NCBI RefSeq assembly: GCF_003573695.1 | Contig: NC_039361.1 | Span: 90,476,149 to 90,540,148 of the forward strand | DNA: 64,000 nucleotides | Source of the DNA: Papaver somniferum | Lineage: Eukaryota; Streptophyta; Magnoliopsida; Ranunculales; Papaveraceae | Reading direction: 5' to 3' | Part shown: positions 1 to 11,585 of the stretch, in pieces | Layout: each line of letters begins with the position of its first letter | How positions within the stretch are numbered: position 1 is the stretch's first letter | Program-made: the position numbers and the translations under genes | Notes under the pieces: model-generated | Told to the model about the DNA's origin: nothing | The model's input: only the letters and a program-made list of their open reading frames with translations | Databases searched by the model: none

Positions 1-1438
1 ATGACGAAGAAACGAAAAAATAAAGGACAAACCGAAAGGATCTTACAAATCTCACAAAGAGAATTGTAAACCTATAAGAGTTTGGCACGAGGGTTTTACA
101 CACCATTTTAGATAACCAATATCAAAACCGAAACTACAAGTAATTTGGTTTAACATGTTATCTAGGAAACAATTGCTCGAAGCAATTTTCCCTAATAGTT
201 TAGCACATCAAAAATCGACTAAGCACCTTAGTTCTTTTGTTAAAGCGATTATACAAATACAATCGCTTGTTCGATAAGACCAAAATAAAGATCAGAATTA
301 ACTTTATTTTTCTCATCAGGCTCTAACTATTCTCAAAAACAACTTGGATCTTTCACTTTTAAACAAGACAAATACTAGGTTGGTTAACTAGTAATTCTTG
401 TTAAGGCATTCGGTTAGACTTGAATAACCGAAACCTTCACATTTGATAAGTCTAACTAAGATCCGAAAAACTTAGTTTCTCTTATCCGGAAATCACTTGG
501 ACTAAACAAATGATCCCGAAATTTTTTTGTTAAGCCATAAACAATCCATACAAACCAAATGAATCAACTTATATAATCATTTATCTTAACAGGAAGCAAT
601 TGAAACAAACATAGACACTATAGCACCGCAGTTGCACCGAAATTTTGTACGCCTAAACAATTGATACCAAACAATAACGATAGATAACAATAGTTTTTCT
701 TAAACGGAAACATTGGATCACAATCAAACATCCATATAAAAATAATGGAATCAACATCAATTGTACCGAAATTTTGTTAAGCAAAAACAATAAGGATATG
801 AAATAAAATCATGTTTTTATTAAACAGGAAAACAATTAACTAACAAGATTGTTACCTCAAATTCCACATCCTCTTATCCCCTTAAGATATGTCATTAAGC
901 GCAAGTTCACTTAGAACTCTCCCCCATTAAAGTTGTCATCCTCCCGCCAAAACAAAAGAACAACAACAAAGAGCAACCTTTACTAGAGAAAGGTTGAAAA
1001 CCGGTTTTAACTATGCGATGCAAAAGTTGAAACCTCAAAACACATATGATTTTATGCTAAACAAAAAGATTCAACATATTGTGACTTTTTCACATATTGT
1101 TTCTATAGGAACTCCTCATGATCCTTTGATAAAGCCTACCAAAATGGGCTAGAACTTAATACCTCTAAATCAAAAAGTCACCCAAACCATAAGGGTTCAC
1201 ACATTATGAGATCGAATATCAAGGTAATATAACCGAAATCAAACATCCCATAAACATACATAGCAATAAAATAAAGAATTCAAGCACAGGCTATGTAATC
1301 AAAAACTATCATATGAAAAATTATAAAATAATAATTTTATTCATAATAAGATAGTATTATTCAAAATAGAATTTAAAATTATTGAAAGAAATAAAAAACT
1401 GAAGTCTATTTTTCTGGATTAAGTCTTCAGCATACGAC
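1..1438 (-). other. Non-coding 3' internal region of S1
   Basis: AT-rich sequence with no supportable gene on either strand. It is rich in short motifs such as aaccggaaaca and ccgaaat, and is collinear with 45840-47100 in S2 and partly with S3. This kind of long untranslated stretch ahead of the 3' LTR is common in Sirevirus-type elements. Confidence 0.6.
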
Positions 1439-1786
1439 TTAATCTTTAGTGATGCTCTTATTGTTTACTGAAGTTTCATTAGTACTCAAACTTTTGAAGC
1501 TTATCTCAAGGGACTTGTCTGCCACCACTTCCTGTTTCTCAAGATCTTGAACAAGAGCATTAAGTTCATCAAGAACACCTCTTGTTTAACCAATTCTATT
1601 TTTGAGCCAATATTGATGTTGAATTGTCATTACGAGATTGGTCCTTAGTTCTTCAAAATCTTGGATATAGTGAATCATACTATCAGAACGAATCCACTTG
1701 GTTTCGGTTGGATTTTGAAGGTTGTAAGCCAACATACATGACTCATCTTTAGATCCAATTGAACTATCAGAATCATAATCAGACAT
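1439..1786 (-). pseudogene. Unrecognised short coiled-coil ORF of S1 (ORF2)
   Basis: Reading begins with MSDYDSDSS and runs in one frame to the stop at 1439-1441, about 115 residues, interrupted by one in-frame stop at 1586-1588. The start is acidic and serine-rich; the second half (LDELNALVQDLEKQEVV) has the heptad pattern of a coiled coil. It resembles no gag or pol domain that I recognise. It lies downstream of ORF1 in the same element and also starts with MSD, which hints at a shared origin. Function unknown; it may be a remnant of a structural protein or captured sequence. Confidence 0.4.
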
Positions 1787-2272
1787 GATTTTTGATAAGT
1801 TTTTCTTCCTCCTTTCTGTATTGATTCCTTGACAATTCCTAACCTTTTGAGTTTCCTCCTTATTGAACTTTGTAATATTGCTCGTTATTGGAGGCATGCT
1901 CGGTTATTTAAAAAGGATTTAATCAGGGTTTCAGAATACAGAAAAGAGATTGTTTCCCTAAATAAAAACGGTTTTGGACCTGACCATCTTGTGGAAAACC
2001 AAAAATATACACATAATATATTTTGTTTCCATTGTACGAATCTTCCCATACTGGAAAGTTTATTAACATTCGAAAATCCAAATAAGACCTATTTTTGGAA
2101 AATCATGATAAACATGAACACTTTTTAGGCAAACATGGATCCGCAGTTATCCATAAAATGTCACAGATTTTTCTGATAAACAATCACACAAAGGTGTGCT
2201 CATTTTTATTGTGCTTTTCTCATCCATAATTAAGAGCACTGAAGAGGATGAGAGTGCACAGTATTGATACAA
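1787..2272 (-). other. Spacer between the two S1 ORFs
   Basis: No gene supported. The part around 2150-2300 resembles 47400-47520 in S2 (gtgctcat...gagcac and the caactaagttg/caactaggtag stretch), so it is ordinary internal sequence of this family. Confidence 0.45.
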
Positions 2273-3406
2273 CTAAGTTGTATCGGGGTAAGATTTTTCT
2301 AGCTTACAACGAGTATCAGAACCAAAGTTCATGTTTCTCCTTGCTCTTTTCTGCCCAAAATATTTTCTCCCAGAATGATGATCTTTTCTAACTCTAGAGA
2401 TATGATCATGTGGAGAAGATGTATTGATGTGAGATTCTTCAAGGATAGTTAAATCTCTCTTAATTCTATCAATAAGATTTTCATAAGATTTTCTCATTCT
2501 AAGGATTTCCTTATGATGCACATCAGTAAGATTGTCTGAAACAATTATTGGGATTTCCTGATTGTTTCTTTTGGCAGAGATTCTTTCTTTCCCTTTCTTC
2601 TGGAGTCGTTCTTCATCAAAAAAAGAATTATTTCGGTATGGGTGAGGAGGAAACTTTTTCTAGAAGAGATTATCAACTCTTTCCTCTGATTTTTTTGAGT
2701 TGATCTTATCGGGTAGAAATAAATTTCTGTCTTTCTACTGAGGAGTGATCTTTCAGTTTTTTAAGACAAGAAACTTCTTTCAATATTTTTACCACCATCT
2801 TTTGAAGAAGTATGAGTTTCCTGTCAAGAGACTGAAAATTGTATTCCTTAGAATCACCTTTACGGAATCGGTTCGAAGTTTCCTTTGGACAAGATTTCGT
2901 TTAGTCATCAGTAGATCTAGAAGCTGGTTTCTTATCCTCTTCTGACTTGATGTAGTTCGGTGGACTACCGTCATCATGATCTGTTTCCGTTGTGACCAGA
3001 ATATCATAATCTTCAAAAGTCGAGCTAGGAATTTTTGTTTCCTCATTATCAGAAGAAATTAAAACAACATCATTAGTCAGAGTCATAGTACGTGTCTCTT
3101 TAACTTGAGTAAGAGATTTACCAAAAGCTTCTAATTTGACAGTGAGATCCATATTCTCTTTGGCTAGAATATTCAGTTTAATATCTTTATCTATGATATC
3201 ATGTTTAAGAAGATTTGACTCTGTCTTTAATATTAGTATTCTTGTAGATAGAGATTTATTTGTCTTTAGAAGTCTTCTTTTTCATCAGAGATAGATTCAA
3301 ATGTTCTCTCAATTTTCGTAACTCCTGGATCATGAGTTAACAAAATAGGAACATATTCAATATTTGAGTATTCATACTCTTGCATTACGTTAACTGAATC
3401 AGACAT
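2273..3406 (-). pseudogene. Unrecognised lysine-rich coiled-coil ORF of S1 in the gag position (ORF1)
   Basis: The ATG at 3404-3406 (MSDSVNVMQEYEYS) lies about 60 bases after the primer-binding site, where gag normally starts. The frame is broken by several shifts and stops but can be followed to the stop at 2273: an acidic N-terminus, a coiled-coil stretch (LKTNKSLSTRILILKTESN), an acidic segment (TTETDHDDGSPP), a basic segment, and a C-terminal part with ILRMRKSYENLIDRIKRDL and GRKYFGQKRARR. Total about 380 residues. No zinc knuckle or gag core motif is visible. It may be a diverged Sirevirus gag tail, which can be coiled-coil, or an unrelated ORF carried by the non-autonomous element. Confidence 0.45.
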
Positions 3407-3466
3407 GGATTCAAATTCTTATAGGTTGGATCCACCAAACACATATTGTTAGATCTTTTCGTGTTT

Positions 3467-3484
3467 GCCTGTTCTAATACCAAT
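3467..3484 (-). other. Primer-binding site of S1 (initiator-Met tRNA type)
   Basis: Minus strand reads attggtattagaacaggc directly after the LTR end. It differs by two bases from TGGTATCAGAGC, the complement of the plant initiator methionine tRNA 3' end, which is used by most copia elements and some gypsy elements. Confidence 0.75.
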
Positions 3485-4780
3485 TGAAAAGACGAGGGTA
3501 CCCAAATATACCTCAATATAGAACTTTTCCACCTATAAGTCCTTTTATGAAAGTAATTGTCTATGGACTGAGTTGAGACAATACAACTAATCGGTTCACA
3601 CTTCGTGTGATCGTCTATGGATACAAGATCGATACAATACAACAACGAAGTATGTTTACTTGATAATAGGTTCGGACTTAACCAAACTCTAGGGATTGTC
3701 TATCAAGTAAAATAGGAATTAACGTTCGTGCGGTTTACTTTAAATTATAATTAATACAATTATAATTACGGAAAATAAAAGTAAATGACACAGCAAGATT
3801 TTGTTAACGAGGAAACCGCAAATGCAGAAAAACCCTGGGACCTAGTCCAGAATTGAATACTCTCAGAATTAAGCCGCTATACAAAATAAACCAACTTCTT
3901 ATAGTTGAGACCAAGCAACTAAACCTTTAGTTCACCTATTTCCCTCAGTATCCCTGCACCTCCAACTTGTTAATAAGTCACGCACTTGGAAAAATTTCTT
4001 TGGTTTGTATTCCAAACAGTAAAGGAACAATAAATATGTTCGGTAACAACTCTTTTCAAACAACGTGATATGAGTGTGACAAAGGCTCTTCCGTTTAACC
4101 AATAAACTCTTTTGTCGGGTCCTTAGATCAATCTCTCAACAACTACCAGAGTAATTGTTAGACTATGCAATCAACACTATTAACCACAAAGAGGTGTATT
4201 GATGTCGATCTACTCAACTAATCAATCCAGTCTATAACCAAGATAAACCGATTATAGTTGGATCCATTTCCAGCCGAAACAAATAACTAAAGATTATGAA
4301 CCCAAAAAGTCTTCTTGTCTTCAAATCTTCATTAATCTTAAATAAGCACCTGCACACAATCAACTTGAATCTCTTGTGATCAATCACACACAAAATGGAG
4401 TCTGTAAACGTTGGATTATCACAAGACGTCTTTAGATCTACAAACAGTCTAAAGATCCCCGTCGAAACTTCGATCTAGTATGAGTGAATCTTATATCAGA
4501 AGAGAAGATTCTCAAGCATAAACAAACTAGGTGCAATCAAATTTCAACAACCGTTAGTCAATCAAATCAATCGAAAACTAATAATAAACATTGATCTAGT
4601 ATCCCACCAACGGTACTAATAGAGCTTCTCAATCCCAAAGAAGTCTTTAAATTGAGCGTTCGTAAGAGATTTCTCCTAATTAGGGTACTTTCCTCTCCGG
4701 TAGGCGGCTCCACTAGTAACAACATAACTGAGGTAGTTTTGCTGGCTCTGGGGATTAGTTTGCTAGAAATGCAAACTTCA

Positions 4781-4790
4781 ATATTTATAG
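4781..4790 (-). promoter_or_regulatory. TATA box in the S1 LTR
   Basis: Minus strand ctataaatat inside the LTR. The equivalent site in the S2 LTR (about 43991-44003) is altered by one inserted base. It would drive transcription towards the internal region. Confidence 0.5.
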
Positions 4791-5219
4791 ACAAGGAAGT
4801 TTGGACACAAGGAACTTTCCAAAACCGAATATTCTCAAAGATATGCAATAAACACAAAATCGGTTTTCATAACTCCTGGAAATGCACTGTCCAAATATTG
4901 ACTGAAATCCCAATAGAAAAATCTATAATCAATAAATGCATATTACTAATTATTATTTTCTGAAGATATGAATTTAATTGCTGGAAATTAAATAGCATAT
5001 AAAAACAAACAAACTTTAATTAAAAGATTCTCAATTTATTTCGATCCTATGAACAAACCTTAATTGAAGCATGTCGACATATTTACTTTGCAAGCCCTTT
5101 TTTATACTTACAATCTTGGAAATGATTTGCCACACTTCCAAACAAGTTAAGAATTGGTTCGTCTGAATTCCAAGAACTATGTGATTGATTATCCTATCAA
5201 ATCACCAATAATGGGTTTC

Positions 5220-5560
5220 ACGGTTCTACCAAAACAAGTTCGGTTCTACCTCCATGTGAGTAATGTGCATAGTCACGCTAGTTACCAAAATTCAGTTGAC
5301 TAGGTACTAGGATCGGTTCCCCACAACTTATGGTAACTACCTGTATATGGTTGCACATGTCCGTATGATCGGTTCTCCCAAAACTACAAACTTGTTTCAC
5401 ATGTTCATAGGATCGGTTCCCCCATCTACTAAAAACGCGTTGTACCTCTTACAAGGATCGATTCCCTCTTGTAAATTTGTTGCACCTCTTACTAGGATCG
5501 GTTCCCCAATGACTAGATAAAAGTTGCTATTTACAAGGCATCGATCATACCATCTTGAGT
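5220..5560. repeat. Degenerate gatcggttcccc repeat cluster in the S1 LTR
   Basis: Six or more spaced copies of a core aggatcggttcccc, alternating with gttgcacctcttac-like units at roughly 40-60 base spacing. The same cluster is present in the S2 LTR at about 44450-44770. Confidence 0.6.
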
Positions 5561-6553
5561 GATTACTTAAGATCTATTTCACTAATAAAAGTCATACCAA
5601 TACATAAGTCAGGCCTTGTGGATAGTTTTACCAAGATACATAAATAAGTTTATGAGCGGTTATACTAAACACACATATTGGTAATTCAAAATAGATTTGC
5701 AATGAATAACAATACCAATAAGCCTAGCGATTTCTCTTTCGATTCACAAAACGAGTTTATGAACTTACTTCCTTTAAACGAATGTAAAACATTGTTTCCA
5801 AGGATGAAATCTTCACTCGTACCCACACATAATCACAATAGCATTCATATGATCATGTCGATGTCTTATATACAAAGTTTAATGGTTAAGAAATAAACCT
5901 CGTATTGTATTCCTCAATACTATGTCTAACTAGAGTATCATACACAACTTCACAGTTATGTTAATATGCATGACTTGAAAGATACGTTAGGGAATGAAAC
6001 AGTTCAAGTCAAATATTACTAACCTCAAGAGGAAGGACGATGTTGTCTTTGTAACTTAATACTTCGTCACATTCTCCAAGTCTTCATGTAATACTTGTAA
6101 GTCTCCTATCCTAATACTTTCAAGATAACCTATACGAAGTTGACTCTAGTATATAATCAAGAGACTCTTTAAATGAGTTTTGATTCACTAAAATATGTCA
6201 ACCAAACTTGACATACCAACGCTTGGTGGGTTCAACCGAGCTATGCTCTAACAATATTGCATGCTAGTATATAGCCTAACGCCTTCAGGACGCCACGCTG
6301 CTCGTTGTTCCCTAACTACGTAGAGAGACCGTGTATAGAATATCTTAATGATTGGGCGGCTCCTAGACATGTTGTATGTTAGTATAGAGCCTAACGCCTT
6401 CAGGATGTCACGCTATTCGTTGTTCCCTGACTATACACCCCCTCAGAATGAGTATGATGCTTCAATTATCTCATATCTCAATTCTGCAAGTAGGTTAATT
6501 CTAGCGTGTCATTCATCAACTGAATTCCTAGAAAATAATATGTTATATCTCAT

Positions 6554-6750
6554 TACTCTGTTTCATGGCTGATCCTCAGCTGGATTTCAAGGACTAGTAA
6601 TTGATACTCAACTCATTTTATTATTCGGTTTCATGAATCATTCTCAGCTGAATTTCATGAATTAGTAATAAATACTCAAATGATTTTTACTACTCCATTT
6701 CATGAATTATTCTCAGCTGAATTTCAAGAATTAGTAATAAGTATTCATCG
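6554..6750. repeat. About 66-base direct repeats in Tat-A LTR
   Basis: Three imperfect copies of a unit containing ttcatgaat, tctcagctgaatttca and aattagtaataa followed by tactcaa. A related four-copy set is in the Tat-C LTR at about 56735-56990. Confidence 0.65.
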
Positions 6751-6927
6751 ATTGGGCATCTGGGCCACCACCGAATAAGTCCCGAGAAAATGGTGAGAGT
6801 ATATTTAGCAATAATGCACAAACGAGCACTCGAATGCACGAACGAACATTCAAAAATATGGGCAAACGAGGAAAACAGTGCAAAATAGGGAGGAAAATAA
6901 TATCAATAAAATAATAAAGAGGCGCTT

Positions 6928-6985
6928 AAGGGGACCGGGACCACCGGTCGTCCGGTCATGCCGTCGTGGCCGGTCTCGCACCTCT
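6928..6985. repeat. GC-rich inverted-repeat box in Tat-A LTR
   Basis: Starts ggggaccgggaccaccggtc and ends ggccggtctcgcacc, embedded in AT-rich DNA. The arms gaccgg and ccggtc can pair. A second box at 7229-7266 has perfect arms GGGACCGG and CCGGTCCC. Confidence 0.6.
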
Positions 6986-7228
6986 TTCCATTATTTTATA
7001 TTAGTTTTGTTTTTTTCCTCATCTCATGAAGACTCCTTCATTTGAGCAAAATCCCTCGTTTGATGCTAGTAGTGGTAGAGGTAGTTTTATTTTTCATAGA
7101 TTAGTTATTGCAATTCAAAAAGTATTTGGAGCCAGCTTGTTGCTAGGTTGCCAACCAAAAGCTTGTAATTCTCAGTACTTTTTATTTTTAATTAAAACGA
7201 TGAAAAAAATAATAGGGAAAGGTGTCAT

Positions 7229-7266
7229 GGGACCGGGCCACCTAGACGTGACCGGTCCCGCACCTT
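7229..7266. repeat. GC-rich hairpin box (GGGACCGG...CCGGTCCC) in Tat-A LTR
   Basis: gggaccgggccacctagacg is followed by tgaccggtcccgcacc. The eight-base arms GGGACCGG and CCGGTCCC are exact reverse complements about 15 bases apart. Equivalent boxes are in both Tat-C LTRs. Confidence 0.65.
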
Positions 7267-8304
7267 ACAATTCCTTATTTTCTCATATTATTATTTCCTT
7301 CATCTCATGAAACTCCTTCATTTGAGCAAAAACCCTAGTTTTTCAAAATTTTCTCAAATATTGCTCAAACCATGAAAAAGCCAAAAAGTCAAACGGTCAC
7401 ATGACCGACTAGGCTTCTCACATCAAAAAGTAAAATATTATTATTTTAATATTCTCAAAATATTGGTCGCACGAGCAAAGTTCTACTTGCTCATTCGAGC
7501 AAAATTGAGAGTTTCAGTCAAGATCAAACTCTTCTGAAAATCCAAAATATTGCTCAAGCGCGTACCAGAAAATACCAAAACTCTCAGGACTGAGACACGG
7601 GAAGTATGGTGACACGGGCATGCCACCTTGACCGGCCAAGGTCGGCCCTTAGGCTTGCAAGGAGCCGGTCCCAAACTCTTTCATAACTTTGACCTAATTA
7701 GATCACAACAGTTCATATTGGGTCTAAACTCTCTCCAACCAACTTGGAATTTGCTCAATCGACCAACAGCTGGTCCCACGACCACTAAGGGTTGGTCCCA
7801 TGACCCCTTGGCCGGTCCTCATCTCTCCATAATTATGTTTTATTACCTAACGCTCAGACGAGCACTATTTTAATAAATGATTAAACCAGCATTTGATCAT
7901 CCTTTCACCAACTGGTCAATAAATAACTTTGGTGCATGCTCACTCGAGCACCTAGGCGCTACATGGTCCGCCATCATCCCATGTAGCCGGTCCCTCCTTC
8001 ATTCAGTGACTTATTTTCAGATAATCATCAACTGACCGACAATCAGTCAAAATTAGGGTTTCTAACTGAATGCTCTGCAAATCATAATTCTGAGCAAGTT
8101 CAAACACTAATAATTTTATGTTGATCCAGTAATCAACATATGTATTTATTTTATAGTATTCGGTTCAGCTACCAATATTTTAATTAATATTTTATTTGGT
8201 AACGAGCTTAATAGGAAAGTTGTTCGAAAAATATTGGTTTCTCTTTTAAGCATACGTTGAAGTTCATGATGGTTAATGTAAGTTTAGCGTGCCGCCTTGT
8301 AACC

Positions 8305-9773
8305 TGATAAGTGCATAATTCATATGATTTTAATGTCCGTTCCATACTTGTTTAAGCTATTATTCTTGCATATTTTCGTATTATTACTCTTGTTTTCTCT
8401 TATTTGTCTTAATTAGGTGAATCATCCAAAAAGGAGCTACAAAGTGCTGAAAAGAGCTAAGGAGAGAAGTATTCCAAGTTCCCAAGTCCAAGAGAAGTGG
8501 AAGAAGTGCGACGAAAAGGAGAAAAATACTCAAAATCAAGAAAAGGGCCAAAGACTGATCTTAACTCATTCAAATTAAGGATTTCTCATCATCATCTTGA
8601 AGAGAATTGAAAGATAAAAAGAATGAGGTCATTCCGAGTTCGGATGAAGAAGTTGTGGCCAAAACAAGCTTTTATTGAATACCGAAGACAGTAAAGTATG
8701 TGGACGGGTACGCATACTTTAATTCCAAAAATTTCTGCTGGAATTTGAATTTTGCGGACTGGGTACGCGTACTTAGCAAGTGGAAAACGTGTATTAATAC
8801 CTTGGAAGGCCTAAGGTCACGTTTGGGGTCTTTATGTCATATTTTCGGGTCGGGTTCTTGAACCGAACTAAATACTTGATGGCCAAGCAATGTAAACCTA
8901 TAAAAAGGTATTAGGTCATGTATCATCGATCTCATATCACAAGTTCTACATCAAAACCTAAGGTTTACCCCTTTAGGGGGAAACCACCATTATTCATCTT
9001 CTTTGTAATATGAGTGGCTAAATCCTTTGTTGATTAAGGATGAATTCAATGTTCTAAGCGTCAAGCTTTATTAATAATACAAATCTATTGAGAGTTTTTA
9101 TCATCATCGTTTATCTTTAGTATATCTAGGGTTTATGAGTTATTCTTAGATTGATTTGGGATGCATACTAGATTAATCTATTGATTGTTTTATTGCTAGT
9201 AGAAGTTATGAGATAAGTAATCGTCGATTAACTCTCTACACAAGTAGAAATCGCGAGAGCTTACAAAGGGATTCTGTGGAGCGATCGTGTGAGAAGACAA
9301 CACCAGAAAGTAAACCTTGATCAAAGAGTTTAAATACTGGGATCAACCTAAATTCACAAAGCTTAAGGCGTTCGATTGGATTACACCTTAAGTGATCTAC
9401 TACTTGGTGGTTCGTTGGATAGAATCTGGTAGTCGAGAACTTCCGTATCCAGTGATTGAAGGAGTTTTGGGGATAACACTGATCTAGCTGTTATTCAACG
9501 GTTGGTGATGAATGGTTCTTACGAACGATAGATAAGTAGTCTAATCTTGTTAACGCTTGGTAACAGCGAAGGATTCCTTAATCATCTCTTTCTTGTTATT
9601 GTCTTTTTATTTATCTTACAACCAAAATCCCTTTTGTTATTTACTTTATTTTACTAATACAAATAACCTATCAATTACACAGCTCTCTGTGGGAACAGTC
9701 TCTTACTACCACTACATTACCAGTTAATTAGTGGGAAATGTATTTATTAATTTGTTGTGCCTACGAAAGCCCA
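8305..9773 (+). repeat. LTR of element C family, upstream of gypsy A
   Basis: Starts tgataagtgcataattc and ends gcctacgaaagccca. It matches the element C LTR (minus strand of 33111-34567): both have the gaatcatccaaaaggagc stretch and the ttaccagttaatt...tttgttg end. Its length, 1469 bases, is close to the 1403 and 1457 bases of the C LTRs. Confidence 0.65.
8899..8908 (+). promoter_or_regulatory. TATA box in the 8305-9773 LTR
   Basis: tataaaaagg about 600 bases into the LTR, a normal place for the U3/R core promoter of a plant LTR. Confidence 0.45.
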
Positions 9774-10072
9774 TACATAACCCAAGTGATTATTTTTCCA
9801 GTGAGGCCTGAGTGTCAAAGCTCCATTGAGCTTCCCTTGTCTCTATTCAACTTACTTTAACTCAGATTGATTCTAGAGAGGTTTGCTTAAATTGTAACGA
9901 ACTGCCTATCAAAAGAATAGAAGCTGGTCTAGAAACAATCAAAGTAGAGCCATCATGCTTTTTGTTTGCTAGAAATCAGTAGGTTTGCTGTGGTGGAGTC
10001 AGCCTTGTATGTGTTTGTTTATAACTTCCCTTTCTTTTAGGATTTTTCTATTTAATTTTGTTTTTCTAGTGT
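9774..10072 (+). other. Leader before gag of gypsy A
   Basis: No gene. I do not see the TGGCGCC primer-binding site that elements B and C have at this place, which supports a rearranged junction between the left LTR and the internal region. Confidence 0.45.
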
Positions 10073-11585
10073 ATGCCCGAGGTTATTAGAGAACGGGCTT
10101 GGAAAAGAGACACTCTAGGTAGTTTAATTAGTGAAAAACCTAGTAGTACTTCTTGTGGAAGCGGGGAGTTCGAAGACTCTTCTTTTGAGAGACCTGTTTT
10201 CGGAAACTTCAGTTTTGAAAATATGTCTTTTCGTGAGGAAAGTACCCATAGTACTTCAGTTGTGCCAACGATGACAACTTTGAGATATTACATGTTTCCA
10301 ACTCGGTCTACCCGACCCTCGTGCATTAAATTGCCATCCATTACGTCTAATTTTGAGATAAAACCTAGTATTATTCAGATGGTCCCTATATTCTTAGGGA
10401 AAGATGATGAGAACCCTTATTTTCATGTTGGGGACTTTGAGGAGATTTTTGGAAAAATTAGAATAAAAGACCTTACTGATGGAGTCCTGAACCTTAGGAT
10501 TTTTCCTTTATATTTAAAGGATAAGGGTAAGTCATGGTTGCATAACCTACCCTCTGAATCTATAGAAACTTGGAATGAACTCACTGCTGCGTTCTATCAA
10601 AAATTTTACCCTAAGAATAGAACCACATGTTTTAGGCAGAAAATTAGTGCCAGTGTGCAACAAGAAGGAGAATCTCTTTATAGGTTTTTAGAGAGATTCA
10701 ATGATCTCTTGTAACAATGTCCTCACCATGGGTTTGAGAAAATGAAACTAGTGGAGATTCTTTATGATGGTTTAGACTATTCGAACAAAGCCATGGTCGA
10801 GTCTTTGTGCGCTGGTGGGTTCACGATTAAAACTGCCGATGAAGCATTTTCCTTCTTAGAAGATGTAACTGAAAAATCCCAACAGTGAGAGTCTTGTGTT
10901 GAACCCCATAAAAGACTCTTGGTTAATAGAAGTAGCACCAATGTGGTAGATACGAGTTTTGCGTCAGATGCTAAGTTTGCTGCTTTGCTTAGAAGGTTAG
11001 AAGCTTTGGAATTGGTTCAGTCTAAAAATAGGTCCCTTGTTAAACCTAATGATAGAATTAGAGCTTCTCAAGTCTCTAGTTATGGAATAGAGCCCGATAA
11101 CTCGTTTTGGGAAGGTCAGGTTAGTGAAGAGAAAGTCCATGATATGTATAACAACTCTAGGTTTTGAAAACCGTCAGAAGTTTGACACATATTGAGAAAC
11201 CTACAACCCTGGTTGTATAAACCATTCAAATTTCTCTTGGTCTAAGGTCCAGAGTCAAGGTCGGGCTAGTAATTCTCAACCTCCCCCAGGTTTTGGTTAT
11301 AATAAGAACTCTTTGGGTCAAGCCCAGTTTTAGAACCCTTCTAAGAAAAAGATCTCTAGCTTAGAAGAAACTCTTACAATGTTAGCAAAGAACCATGAAA
11401 TGTTGTTAAATAACCACCTTAGCTTTCAATAAGAAACCAGGCAGAGTTTGCCAAATAATGCCCAGACTCTTTCTAAATTAGAACTTCAAGTCGGCTAAAT
11501 AGCTAAGATTATAAGTGAGAGAGAGAACAGAAGGTTCCCTAGTCATATTGATCCTAATCCCAAAGGAGAGAAATCGTACAATCAA
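10073..11585 (+). pseudogene. gag: gag of gypsy A (Athila-like), broken
   Basis: Encodes the capsid-type polyprotein that packages element RNA. From the start MPEVIRERAWKRDTLG one frame runs to 11167 with in-frame stops at 10712-10714 and about 10886; both look like single-base changes. The retrotransposon gag core is visible as PIFLGKDDENPYFHVGDFEEI, KDKGKSWLHNLPSESIETWNE and FYQKFYPKNRTT, ending in GESLYRFLERFNDLL. Beyond 11167 the frame is again broken, but YNPG...NHSNFSWSK and SSLEETLTMLAKNHE can be read, matching the corresponding part of element B. No intact zinc knuckle is visible here, unlike element B. It is followed directly by the protease. Confidence 0.75.

Larger units (their letters stand above)
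1..6253 (-). mobile_element. Sirevirus-like non-autonomous LTR retrotransposon S1 (runs off left edge)
   Basis: Minus-strand LTR element whose 5' LTR (3485-6253), primer-binding site and internal region are visible; the 3' LTR lies left of the window. The internal 1-1300 stretch matches 45840-47100 of element S2 and 59720-60066 of S3, which lie next to multiple polypurine tracts in S2. No protease, integrase or reverse transcriptase is encoded between the primer-binding site and this 3' region, so the element could not move alone. Lineage (Sirevirus, Ty1/copia) is inferred from the methionine-type primer site and from the repeated gggggaga tracts of the related copies. The base stretch atatt follows the LTR at 6254-6258 and is the likely target duplication; its partner is outside. 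Confidence 0.75.
3485..6253 (-). repeat. 5' LTR of S1 (2.77 kb)
   Basis: On the minus strand the LTR starts TGTTAGAGCATAGCTCGG and ends CGTCTTTTCA, giving TG...CA ends. It matches the S2 LTR at 42640-45464 over its whole length. It is bordered by the primer-binding site on one side and by a Tat-type LTR fragment on the other. Confidence 0.8.
6259..8304 (+). mobile_element. Tat-A: fragment of a long Tat/Ogre-type gypsy LTR
   Basis: Collinear with 56440-58380, the 3' LTR of Tat-C: the attgggcgg...ttccctgac units, the aattagtaataa units, the GC-rich boxes and the attttaattaatatttta stretch occur in the same order. Similarity fades near 8205; 8206-8304 is AT-rich sequence I cannot place. Element S1 inserted into its left side. 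No gene is present: the apparent ORFs at 7026-7310 and 7628-7873 are chance readings in the LTR. Confidence 0.65.

Noticed and set aside
3385..3645. Minus-strand ORF over the LTR/primer-site border of S1
   Set aside because: It crosses the LTR end and the primer-binding site, so it is not a separate gene.
7026..7873. ORFs in the Tat-A LTR
   Set aside because: The same DNA in the Tat-C LTRs does not keep the frames; these are LTR sequence.
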